From positions 1-23,320 of the IMG/VR virus record IMGVR_UViG_3300008110_000428: 23,320 nucleotides of DNA; one strand, given 5' to 3'. The DNA comes from a virus. How positions within the stretch are numbered: position 1 is the first letter of the stretch; every line of letters begins with the position of its first letter. The notes under the pieces were generated by a model, which was given only the letters and a program-made list of their open reading frames with translations, was not told the origin of the DNA and did not search any database. Below, piece after piece: positions 14,806 to 20,534 of this stretch. Position numbers and translations under genes: made by a program.

Positions 14806-15093
14806 TTACCATGAAATCACTGCATATTTTTTGCCCATTAAGGGCACTCCACCTTGCCAACCCCATGTAATATTAAAACCCATGGGTTCATATATATTTT
14901 TTATGTTCCTTTCTATTCCAGATACTCCCTTTTCTGCCTCAGAATAATACACAGCACTGTAATCGCCTTGTTCAGCTGCCTCTAAAATCAGTTCATCAAT
15001 GTCTTGTTTCAACAATCGTTCCAGCCCAGCGTTGGTGTTATCGCTTACTGCCCTAGCTACCTTCGCAGTCAATGATCCTTGCTCAGTTGTCAT
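14806..15093 (-). CDS. Small protein, 'ISW' family member B (95 aa)
   Basis: First gene of the leftward operon that ends in the lipoprotein. ATG 15093 has a strong GAGGAG SD. The 95-aa product has an N-terminal helix (SLTAKVARAVSDNTNAGLER), then LILEAAEQGDYSAVYYSE and a Gly/Trp-rich C-terminus ending GKKYAVISW. It shares the I..AA..G.YS and terminal ISW pattern with the 80-aa gene two positions downstream. Function unknown. Confidence 0.7.
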   Translation of the reverse strand: MTTEQGSLTAKVARAVSDNTNAGLERLLKQDIDELILEAAEQGDYSAVYYSEAEKGVSGIERNIKNIYEPMGFNITWGWQGGVPLMGKKYAVISW

Positions 15094-15175
15094 GCTGTCT
15101 CCTCTTCCAGTGGGGCGGGATATACCTTGCTGCTCATTTAACAGGCAACAGCTTTATCAGGTTGGTGGCTAGGTT

Positions 15176-15224
15176 GGTTGCTGGCAAGTTGTTGGGTTGC
15201 TGGCAAGTTGTTGGCAAGTTGTTG
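15176..15224 (+). repeat. Tandem 19-bp direct repeats (GGCAAGTTGTTG core)
   Basis: Two exact tandem 19-bp units (15176-15194 and 15195-15213) and a third 12-bp core at 15213-15224. They form the left cluster of the candidate origin. Confidence 0.9.
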
Positions 15225-15247
15225 AGATAAGTAACTGATATCATTCT

Positions 15248-15375
15248 GGTTGTTGGAGTTGACGCCAAAAAGGGGGGGTCTACTTTCTCTAGAGAGAGAG
15301 TACTGTCTATATACCTATACACATACATACACCTGTATACATATATATATAAATATATACATCAACTCAACAACC
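15248..15375. repeat. Long-range inverted repeat around AT-rich core
   Basis: Arms 15248-15262 and 15362-15375 are reverse complements except for one extra G. The 99-bp interval holds a G7 run (15272-15278), a (GA)n stretch and the TATA-rich core. Confidence 0.85.
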
Positions 15376-15411
15376 TACAACAATATCAAAAACTTATACA
15401 CGACAACATAC

Positions 15412-15441
15412 CCAACAACTACCCAACAACCTACCAACAAC
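15412..15441 (+). repeat. CCAACAAC iterons with 11-bp period
   Basis: Exact CCAACAAC at 15412-15419, 15423-15430 and 15434-15441. Even spacing near one helical turn suggests binding of a protein array on one DNA face. Confidence 0.85.
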
Positions 15442-15447
15442 CGAGAC

Positions 15448-15475
15448 AAAAAAAAGCCTTCAGACTACTGAAGGC
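15448..15475 (-). terminator. Rho-independent terminator of the helicase operon
   Basis: Leftward reading: GCCTTCAG (15475-15468), loop TAGT, CTGAAGGC (15463-15456), then eight T (15455-15448). It starts 25 nt past the helicase stop and separates the replication genes from the candidate origin. Confidence 0.9.
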
Positions 15476-15499
15476 CTAATGACTGGTATCAAAATGATA

Positions 15500-16879
15500 C
15501 TACCTGATGTTTTGCTGGTCGGTGCGAATGTAAAGAGGGTTGATCGAAACACCTATGCCCTCCCACCAGTAATCGACGTGGTTAGTCCCTGGTCGTTTGC
15601 TGCCCTTCAATATAAATCTCTCACCTAACCACTTCTTAAAATCTAAGCGTTCTTTTTTTGTAGAAAAATGATCACAGATTAATTCCCACATTATTCCCCT
15701 AGCTGTCTTTAACTCTGGACTAACTACGCAATATTTTTCAATAATAAAATGATATGGAGTTTCATTGTCATCAATAATGCTATTAATAGAATCAGTTGAG
15801 CGTTTTATAAGCTCATTATTAGGGCAATAGTCTAAATACAATTCTATACATTTGCTAATAAAATAAGGTAGTTCTTCTCGTAACAGATCGTCATAATGAG
15901 ATTGAGGCTCACCAGAAAAAGGTTTCCATTCGCAATAAATGATCCGCCTTTTGTCGGATATCTCAGAGCTAATCCCTGGCTTGCTGTTTGAGACAAAGAT
16001 GAGCTTGGCCATGGGTTTGATCGTAAATACTCGCCCACCCTTCTTTTCCACCCTGATCGAATCATTGCCGGTTAGGGACTTGAGAAGGCCACTTGTAACG
16101 AACGAGGTGTTATTGGTGTCTGGGAATACTACTAGCCTGGCATCTTTAATACTGTAGGTCCAAAATCTGTCGTTGAAGCTCGGCTCAACTTGACTCGAAA
16201 AGGTATGCTTTAAGACTTCGCCTAAAAGCTCGACAAAAGTCCCCTTTCCATCGTTACCTTTCCCGTACATCCAAACGTATTGTTGCCTGTTAGACTTAGG
16301 AAAAAAAAGACTACCTACGAAAATCTTGAGAGCTAACCCATTGTCTATCCTGGAAAACATCTCATCAAATAAAGGTGTAGGTCCATTTTCCAGCTTAAAG
16401 GGCAGCCTCCTCATAACGAGGTGATCGTCACCCTGAAATCCATATAATGGTGGGGTTTCAATGGAAGGTGTTACCTTGGACCAGTATTTAACAGCTCCCT
16501 CAATATGTTGAGCTGTCATGTCTAGCAAGTCCCTAAACTCACCATGAACCACGCCTGAAATTTGTTCTTCTACGGCGTCAAGATGACAGTCTACTAAGTC
16601 ACGATCAGGGGTGACTTCGTAAAGCTGTTTTGAACCATCCAAACTTCTCAAAAAAACGAATGATTTTGATGGCTTTTTTAGTTTAATGCCATTTTGTTCC
16701 ATCCATTCGCAAACATTCCCGTTTAGCCAGTCAGCAAACAGAGCTTGTTTTTGGGCGGAGCTAAGTGAGGTAGGATTTTTTCCGGTAGAAGACTTTTTTC
16801 TGTCTGCGTTTTTCTTATCGGAGCGTTCTTGCAGGTTATGAATAGTTCCAAGATTGCCCTTGTTTTCTACATCTGGCAT
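15500..16879 (-). CDS. SF3-type replicative helicase (D5/P4-like)
   Basis: I use ATG 16879 (AAGGTGG SD), giving 459 aa; a GTG 13 codons upstream is less likely. The C-terminal ATPase shows SF3 motifs: Walker A GKGNDGKGT (206-214), Walker B-like RLVVFPDTN (248-256), and motif C KLIFVSNSKP (292-301) with the sensor Asn, then DKRR (309-312) with a probable Arg finger. The N-terminus is basic and low-complexity, followed by a helical accessory domain. SF3 helicases of this type unwind phage or plasmid origins as rings. The upstream neighbour encodes an AEP-like primase, so the two likely act as a split primase-helicase. It is followed by a terminator and the candidate origin. Confidence 0.85.
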   Translation of the reverse strand: MPDVENKGNLGTIHNLQERSDKKNADRKKSSTGKNPTSLSSAQKQALFADWLNGNVCEWMEQNGIKLKKPSKSFVFLRSLDGSKQLYEVTPDRDLVDCHLDAVEEQISGVVHGEFRDLLDMTAQHIEGAVKYWSKVTPSIETPPLYGFQGDDHLVMRRLPFKLENGPTPLFDEMFSRIDNGLALKIFVGSLFFPKSNRQQYVWMYGKGNDGKGTFVELLGEVLKHTFSSQVEPSFNDRFWTYSIKDARLVVFPDTNNTSFVTSGLLKSLTGNDSIRVEKKGGRVFTIKPMAKLIFVSNSKPGISSEISDKRRIIYCEWKPFSGEPQSHYDDLLREELPYFISKCIELYLDYCPNNELIKRSTDSINSIIDDNETPYHFIIEKYCVVSPELKTARGIMWELICDHFSTKKERLDFKKWLGERFILKGSKRPGTNHVDYWWEGIGVSINPLYIRTDQQNIR

Positions 16880-16929
16880 GATACAACCACCTTCGCATGG
16901 ATACAGGGTTTGATACACCCACGAATTGA

Positions 16930-16966
16930 TTGACCAGTAAGCGCTAACTACTGGTCAATTTTTTTT
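16930..16966 (+). terminator. Rightward-facing terminator or palindromic operator between primase and helicase
   Basis: Perfect 10-bp arms TTGACCAGTA (16930-16939) and TACTGGTCAA (16949-16958) with a 9-nt loop, followed on the + strand by eight T (16959-16966). In this orientation it terminates rightward transcripts, yet both neighbouring genes run leftward. The T-tract includes the end of the primase gene. Confidence 0.65.
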
Positions 16967-17765
16967 AGCTTTCGACAAAACGCTTTAAGGCGCTTGTGTA
17001 CGTAGTTTCTAATTCGTGGTCGGAAAACTCAGCCCTATCAAACGGCGAATTCCTCAAAAGTTCAAGGACTTTTTGGGCTGGGGTTCCAACGTTAAGTAAT
17101 TCTAACGTTGAAACATAAATAGAAATATTACGGCCATGCCCAAAAGTTATGCCTTTCTTAATAAAATTATCAACATGATTAGGTATTCTATTGCCTTTAT
17201 GTTTAACATAAAGTCTCATCGCATCTTGAATGGTTACAGATGGTTTTTCCACAGCTTTTACAGGCTGTTTAAAGCCATCAAAGTTAGCGAAGACGATCTT
17301 TTGGCAGGGATAAAACGCCCTTGTGGCATCCTTGCAAATACTGTCGAAAGCTTCATTGATCTTGAGGATTCTAGTTACGTTGTACTCATATTCCTCAATC
17401 GTCTCAATCCTGCGTTCCCATTGGGTGATAATTCTAAAGCGATCCTGAGGCGGGTAGACCGTGTCTTTAGTGAATTTCTCCTTTTGGTGACTGCGAGTAA
17501 TGCCAATCACACAAGCTGAATCACACCAGTCCTCAATGGCTTGAGCCAGCGGATAGATCACTTCTCCTGTATTATCGACGTCAAACCCAACAAAGTCTGA
17601 AAACAGGAAATTAGCTTTCGCTCTGTACGGTTCCTTTAAGGCGGCAGGAATCCAAGTGTATCTTGTGGCAATCGCTCCCAAATATCTTAAATCTAAATGC
17701 TCCAAGTTCTTGAAGCCCTTAGCAAATTCGTATACCCCTGGTACTATTGGGTAATAGGCAGCCAT
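16965..17765 (-). CDS. AEP-family primase-like protein
   Basis: The start is set at ATG 17765 (266 aa; GGAG SD); a 31-codon N-terminal extension would enter the divergent resolvase gene and lacks support. The N-terminal region shows archaeo-eukaryotic primase-type motifs: FDVDN (61-65, metal-binding DxD), ITRSHQ (89-94, sxH motif) and QDRFRII (107-113, third motif region). The C-terminal part is helical, with GHGRNISIYVSTLELLN and a PFDRAEFSDHELETTY segment typical of primase C-terminal domains fused or adjacent to SF3 helicases. It would make RNA or DNA primers for the downstream helicase. The family assignment rests on motif reading only. Confidence 0.7.
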   Translation of the reverse strand: MAAYYPIVPGVYEFAKGFKNLEHLDLRYLGAIATRYTWIPAALKEPYRAKANFLFSDFVGFDVDNTGEVIYPLAQAIEDWCDSACVIGITRSHQKEKFTKDTVYPPQDRFRIITQWERRIETIEEYEYNVTRILKINEAFDSICKDATRAFYPCQKIVFANFDGFKQPVKAVEKPSVTIQDAMRLYVKHKGNRIPNHVDNFIKKGITFGHGRNISIYVSTLELLNVGTPAQKVLELLRNSPFDRAEFSDHELETTYTSALKRFVES

Positions 17766-17796
17766 CTCGTGATCTCCATGTGAAGGAGTTTTATAT

Positions 17797-18303
17797 ATGC
17801 TGATCGCCGGTATCGATCCAGGCAAAAGCGGAGCATTAGCAATTGTCCAGGACGGCAAGATTATAGACTACGCCCTACTTGCTAATGTAGTGCCACGATA
17901 CTGGCTCCTTGAGCGCAAGTGTAAGATTGTCTATATCGAGCAAGCGCAATCATTCCCAAAGCAAGGGATTGCTTCGGCTTTTAATTACGGTCGGGATTTT
18001 GGCTATATGCTGGGAACACTCGCAGGTTCAGGAATGATCATTCATCTAGTACGTCCTGCAGTGTGGGCTAAGCGGATCCATCAGGGCTCTCCAAAAATAG
18101 ACGATGCCAAAGAGCGGAGCCTGTGGTGTGCTCGCCATCTTTGGCCTGAGAGGTCTTTTCTTGCCACGGAACGCAGCTCTAAACCGCACGATGGCTTGAT
18201 CGACGCTGCCCTTATAGCCCACTACGGCTATCTTAATGAGCTAAGCCCAGCGGCTTTGCAGAGCTGCCCCGCAATAGACCCAGACGCTCCAATTCTAGAT
18301 TGA
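17797..18303 (+). CDS. RuvC-like Holliday-junction resolvase
   Basis: A 168-aa RNase H-fold nuclease. Motifs: AGIDPGKSGALAI (4-16, catalytic D7), IVYIEQAQSFP (44-54, E48), and HDGLIDAALIAHYG (131-144, D132 and D136). All four acidic residues expected of RuvC-type resolvases are present, and the size is similar to bacterial RuvC. It would resolve branched DNA before packaging, fitting with the RecT-type annealing protein at 20.9 kb. The SD is AAGGAG 8 nt before ATG. It is transcribed away from the primase gene with only 31 bp between start codons, and its last 71 nt overlap the convergent SNase-fold gene. Confidence 0.85.
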   Translation: MLIAGIDPGKSGALAIVQDGKIIDYALLANVVPRYWLLERKCKIVYIEQAQSFPKQGIASAFNYGRDFGYMLGTLAGSGMIIHLVRPAVWAKRIHQGSPKIDDAKERSLWCARHLWPERSFLATERSSKPHDGLIDAALIAHYGYLNELSPAALQSCPAIDPDAPILD

Positions 18304-18577
18304 CATTATAATCACCGATCATTATATCGGCTGTCAGTGTACCGCATGGTAATTGACTAGTTTTTATATGAATATGACCTGTGCCATCCAATTTGCTATC
18401 TAGCCAAAGAACCGCTTTTTCTGCTCTTTTTACTTCAAACGGTGTTGGATCCTGTGGCATGTCCAAACCCGAAAGCCGCAATGCTACCATGGTCCAAATA
18501 TAAAAACCCAAGTCTACATAAAGTAATAAAGTATCATCATCGATCACTTGCATGAATTGCGCTTTGTATTCGTGCAT
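18233..18577 (-). CDS. SNase-fold protein, probably catalytically impaired (114 aa)
   Basis: The pattern AQFMQVIDDDTLLLYVDLGF (6-25) followed by LRLSGLDMPQ (33-42) matches the staphylococcal-nuclease (thermonuclease) family, whose members usually read DGDT...VDLGF...RLxGIDxPE. A second block, IHIKTSQLPCGTLTADIMIG (69-88) and NVNLELERLGLL, matches the family's RTSKxxYGRxLAxV...NVN..L...GL end. Compared with the family, the general-base Glu of 'PE' is Gln (Q42) and the Arg of 'YGR' is Thr (T80), while DDDT and R34 are kept. It may bind rather than cut nucleic acid. ATG 18577 follows the previous TAA directly; SD is GAGGA. It overlaps the 3' end of the resolvase gene. Confidence 0.7.
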   Translation of the reverse strand: MHEYKAQFMQVIDDDTLLLYVDLGFYIWTMVALRLSGLDMPQDPTPFEVKRAEKAVLWLDSKLDGTGHIHIKTSQLPCGTLTADIMIGDYNVNLELERLGLLRGSSAKPLGLAH

Positions 18578-18832
18578 TTAATCCTCGGCCATAGGTTCAA
18601 AGGACGCACAAATAACAGGATCACCAGCGGGAGTTACATGAAGTACCATGTATCCGCGATTAGTGACCAAATACTCCACACCCGAATCGGTGCAATAATG
18701 CTCAATCACAGTCCCAAACGGAGCCGTAATTGAGCTGGAAAATTTGAGGTCTTTAGATAATGGGCCAAGTAATGCGCTTAGCATTAAATAGGCAACCATC
18801 GTGGTAACTATCACGATTAGAGCTGATCTCAT
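18578..18832 (-). CDS. Small exported or membrane-anchored protein (84 aa)
   Basis: The N-terminus SALIVIVTTMVAYLMLSALL (3-22) is a clear membrane helix or uncleaved signal, followed by about 60 residues with a beta-like pattern (FGTVIEHYCTDSGVEYLVTN, 39-58, then RGYMVLHV) and an acidic end. No family recognised. The soluble part would probably face the periplasm. The start codon follows the TGA of the previous gene directly, with a GAGGA SD, so it is in one operon with the CAP-type proteins. Possibly an envelope or lysis-related factor; inference from topology only. Confidence 0.65.
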   Translation of the reverse strand: MRSALIVIVTTMVAYLMLSALLGPLSKDLKFSSSITAPFGTVIEHYCTDSGVEYLVTNRGYMVLHVTPAGDPVICASFEPMAED

Positions 18833-19021
18833 TCATTCCTCAAATTCCTTAAGTTCTTCTAAACATTCCACTAAATGATCAAAGGCATCAGGGTGCTCGG
18901 TTTCTGCATACTCTTCAGCTGCCCGGACTACTGCGATCATTCTGACAAGTAGCGCACGATGGAGGCTTGTCATTTTAAAAGGACGCTCACCAAATAGATG
19001 AGCAACATCATCCATATCCAT
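18833..19021 (-). CDS. Small acidic helical protein (62 aa)
   Basis: The start is taken at ATG 19021, which follows the stop of the 58-aa membrane protein by 1 nt; a TTG extension is unlikely. The product MDMDDVAHLFGERPFKMTSL then has a helix with RALLVRMIAVVRAAEEYA and an acidic C-terminus (HLVECLEELKEFEE). It looks all-helical, without motif. Unknown function; it is in the middle of the CAP/membrane-protein operon. Confidence 0.65.
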   Translation of the reverse strand: MDMDDVAHLFGERPFKMTSLHRALLVRMIAVVRAAEEYAETEHPDAFDHLVECLEELKEFEE

Positions 19022-19022
19022 A

Positions 19023-19199
19023 TTAGGCCTCGGCTTTTGGTGCTTCTGGCTTAGCAATTTTAGAGAGCTCTTTAGCAGCTACTGCGCCACACTTTTTAGC
19101 TGCAAGGTCCAGGACGTGGACAACAGGTTTAAGGACGACCACGACGAGTTGAGCCAAAAAATACACCAATGCACTAAGCAAGCATTTCCATTCGCACAT
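19023..19199 (-). CDS. Mini membrane protein (58 aa), holin-like candidate
   Basis: ATG 19199 has an excellent AAGGAG SD 9 nt upstream. The frame ends at 19023, one base before the next gene. The 58-aa product starts MCEWKCLLSALVYFLAQLVV and continues VVLKPVVHVLDLAAKKCG, so residues 6-27 form a probable membrane helix, possibly continuing to a second amphipathic helix. The C-terminus is Lys/Glu/Ala/Pro-rich (ELSKIAKPEAPKAEA). Size and layout would suit a small holin or membrane effector, but no family is recognised. It is translationally linked to downstream genes. Confidence 0.65.
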   Translation of the reverse strand: MCEWKCLLSALVYFLAQLVVVVLKPVVHVLDLAAKKCGAVAAKELSKIAKPEAPKAEA

Positions 19200-19229
19200 A
19201 TTAGAATCTCCTTAGGGGTTTCCAAAATG

Positions 19230-19523
19230 TTAACAGTCGTCCGTTTCGATGTCTAGTATCGTGACGTGGCTGGCTTTTTTGTCGGATTCGCTAGCATAAA
19301 GGGCCTCGTCCCATAGCCCTTTAACGACAAGGTAAGATTGGTTTCTAGTGGACTTAAAGAGCTGCACCCCAAACCCTATGTCGGTGCCAACAAAGTTGAC
19401 GAGCCTGCCAAACCTGTCGGTGATCTGTAAACGATACACCCCGCGCAAAACTTCCCGAACCAAGGCCACTTGCGGGGGTTGCCAAGGCAAGACAAGCGTA
19501 ACTTTGATGATGCGGGGGTACAT
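19230..19523 (-). CDS. Unknown small beta-rich protein (97 aa)
   Basis: ATG 19523 has an AGAGGG SD and starts 8 nt after the CAP gene's stop. The product begins MYPRIIKVTLVLPW and has an alternating beta pattern with RGVYRLQITDRFGRLVNFVG (27-46), GFGVQLFKS and QSYLVVKGLWDE. It seems to be a small all-beta fold. No signal peptide. Function unknown; association with the CAP proteins is by operon position only. Confidence 0.65.
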   Translation of the reverse strand: MYPRIIKVTLVLPWQPPQVALVREVLRGVYRLQITDRFGRLVNFVGTDIGFGVQLFKSTRNQSYLVVKGLWDEALYASESDKKASHVTILDIETDDC

Positions 19524-19531
19524 AAATCCCT

Positions 19532-19978
19532 CTAAGGTGTGGCTACTATTGTATAAAATCTCTCGCTCTGAGTTAAGTTAGGTCCAGCTACCCCTATCCC
19601 TACATTTGTAACGTTTGGGTTAAGTAGGACAAACCTATGGCTAGGGCTACGGAGCCAGCCAGTAATTGCATAAGTAACCCCAGGATATCCACAAGCTACA
19701 ATCTCCCAGCCACCGCGAATCAGCTGCCCACCACATAGCTCTACCCGCTCCCGGACGCCCTGGCCTGTGACTGGATCAAAGTGAGCACAAATATTGAGCC
19801 TCCACGTCCGTTTAGCCCAGCTCCTGGCAGCACAAGAGAGGGTGGTATCTAGTACTACAGGCCTAAGACCAAACTTCGCCCTAGTCGCATTGACTTGGGC
19901 TAGCATGTACTCTTGAGTCTCCGATAACGGTTCTTTAGCGTATTCTTGGACTATTGCGCTAGGATAACCACCCACCAT
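19532..19978 (-). CDS. CAP/SCP-domain protein with intact His-Glu-His set (148 aa)
   Basis: The sequence follows the CAP superfamily (cysteine-rich secretory, antigen 5, PR-1) order: helix VNATRAKFGLRPVVLDTTLS (29-48), CAARSWAK, CAHFDP (H66), then RVELCGG, WEIVAC (E92, replacing the usual GENIA Glu), and GWLRSPSHRFVLLNP (H114 in the SP.H motif) followed by VTNVGIGVAG and FYTIVATP. Four Cys (49, 64, 82, 96) could form two disulfides, suggesting action outside the cytoplasm, although no signal peptide is seen from ATG 19978 (GGGGGA SD). It overlaps the preceding CAP-like gene by 28 nt. CAP proteins in bacteria are secreted; phage roles are little known. Confidence 0.75.
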   Translation of the reverse strand: MVGGYPSAIVQEYAKEPLSETQEYMLAQVNATRAKFGLRPVVLDTTLSCAARSWAKRTWRLNICAHFDPVTGQGVRERVELCGGQLIRGGWEIVACGYPGVTYAITGWLRSPSHRFVLLNPNVTNVGIGVAGPNLTQSERFYTIVATP

Positions 19979-20376
19979 AAATCATCCCCCGCTACCCCGA
20001 TGGATTTAAATCTGTGGTCTCTGAGAAGCCGGTATTCCCTTTTGTAAATTGGCAAAGTGTCAAACCAGGACTCTTCTGTCAGGTATTGGCAAACAAGGAG
20101 CTGTTCGCCGTATGTCCAAGGGTAGCCACAAGCCTTGGACCTATCCCTGGGGGTTTCACCCTTAGGACCAATAGAGGTGCATTTACGCTCTTTAACTATG
20201 TAATCTAGCTGATACTTTGCAGCGCAATTAAGGCGGTAGTCTTCAAATAGTTCTTTAGCGTTCCAATCTTTTCGATAGTCATTTACAAGGATGGTAATAT
20301 TGTGATCACTTGGTTTAAAACCAAGGCAAAACAATATGATAGCCATGTACCGCGCCAAGAACATGCTACCCGCCAT
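19951..20376 (-). CDS. Divergent CAP-like paralogue with signal/anchor segment (141 aa)
   Basis: Hydrophobic ARYMAIILFCLGF (8-20) is a signal or anchor; ATG 20364 (5th codon) is an alternative start. The rest aligns with the next gene's CAP domain: RLNCAAKYQLDY (48-59), C66, ACGYPWTYGEQLLVC (82-96), YKREYRLLRDHRFKSIGVAG (111-130) and WWVVILAQ. All four Cys of the neighbour have counterparts (51, 66, 83, 96, first pair both 15 apart). But the His of CAH is Ser (S68 region) and the His of SP.H is Tyr (Y115), so the CAP His residues are lost. Assignment to CAP is my inference from the alignment. It is the first gene of the leftward operon. Confidence 0.65.
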   Translation of the reverse strand: MAGSMFLARYMAIILFCLGFKPSDHNITILVNDYRKDWNAKELFEDYRLNCAAKYQLDYIVKERKCTSIGPKGETPRDRSKACGYPWTYGEQLLVCQYLTEESWFDTLPIYKREYRLLRDHRFKSIGVAGDDLWWVVILAQ

Positions 20377-20394
20377 CTAAACAATTTTATATTA

Positions 20395-20403
20395 AGTATA
20401 GCA
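20395..20403 (-). promoter_or_regulatory. Extended -10 promoter candidate for the CAP operon
   Basis: Leftward TGCTATACT is a TGn extended -10 close to consensus. No -35 match at 16-18 bp. The start codon of the CAP-like gene lies 18 nt downstream of the box. Confidence 0.4.
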
Positions 20404-20471
20404 CAGACTAGTATGGACATGGTGAGAAGCGGTGAGAAATAAGGCAGGAGTCCGAGAGGGCTAGTCTGTGC

Positions 20472-20500
20472 TTTACTGCAGAAGCCTTATATTGTATAAC
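20472..20500 (+). promoter_or_regulatory. Promoter candidate for the recT operon
   Basis: TTTACT (20472-20477), 17-bp spacer, TATAAC (20495-20500). A start near 20507 would give a leader of about 28 nt with the AGAGGTG SD. Confidence 0.55.
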
Positions 20501-20534
20501 TATCGTCCCTTAAGCAAGCTAAAAGAGGTGAGCT

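Larger units (their letters stand above)
15094..15447. other. Non-coding repeat region, candidate replication origin
   Basis: About 350 bp with no convincing gene. The left part has tandem copies of GGTTGCTGGCAAGTTGTTG at 15176-15194 and 15195-15213, then a third GGCAAGTTGTTG at 15213-15224. The right part has CCAACAAC at 15412, 15423 and 15434, an exact 11-bp period (about one helical turn). Inverted arms GGTTGTTGGAGTTGA (15248-15262) and TCAACTCAACAACC (15362-15375) flank an AT-rich, alternating purine-pyrimidine core (15308-15360). Between 15306 and 15442 the + strand has only two G. Iteron-like repeats around an AT-rich core, next to helicase and primase genes, are typical of replication origins. 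Promoters for the leftward operon probably also lie here. Confidence 0.55.
20377..20534. promoter_or_regulatory. Divergent control region with inverted and direct repeats
   Basis: Perfect 12-bp arms AGCACAGACTAG (20400-20411) and CTAGTCTGTGCT (20461-20472) flank 49 bp. Inside, GGTGAGAA occurs at 20421-20428 and 20431-20438, exactly 10 bp apart. The left arm overlaps a leftward extended -10 (TGCTATACT, 20403-20395); the right arm abuts a rightward -35. This suits shared control of the two divergent operons, or a structured RNA. Confidence 0.55.

Noticed and set aside
15134-15328. Leftward 64-aa frame through the repeat region
   Set aside because: Its residues (LPTT, NNLPAT repeats) only mirror the CAACAAC repeats; low complexity and no family pattern.
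15176-15441. CRISPR-like array
   Set aside because: Repeats are short, imperfect, and spaced 11 or 19 bp with no unique spacers of usual length; no cas genes.
15250-15471. Rightward 73-aa frame across the AT-rich core and terminator
   Set aside because: Composed of Tyr/Thr/Ile runs from TATA and ACAT repeats, and it runs through the helicase terminator.
17136-17519. Rightward 127-aa frame opposite the primase gene
   Set aside because: Antisense shadow of the primase motif region.
17766-17858. 31-codon N-terminal extension of the primase-like protein
   Set aside because: Would overlap the divergent resolvase gene; ATG 17765 has a GGAG SD and a natural N-terminus.
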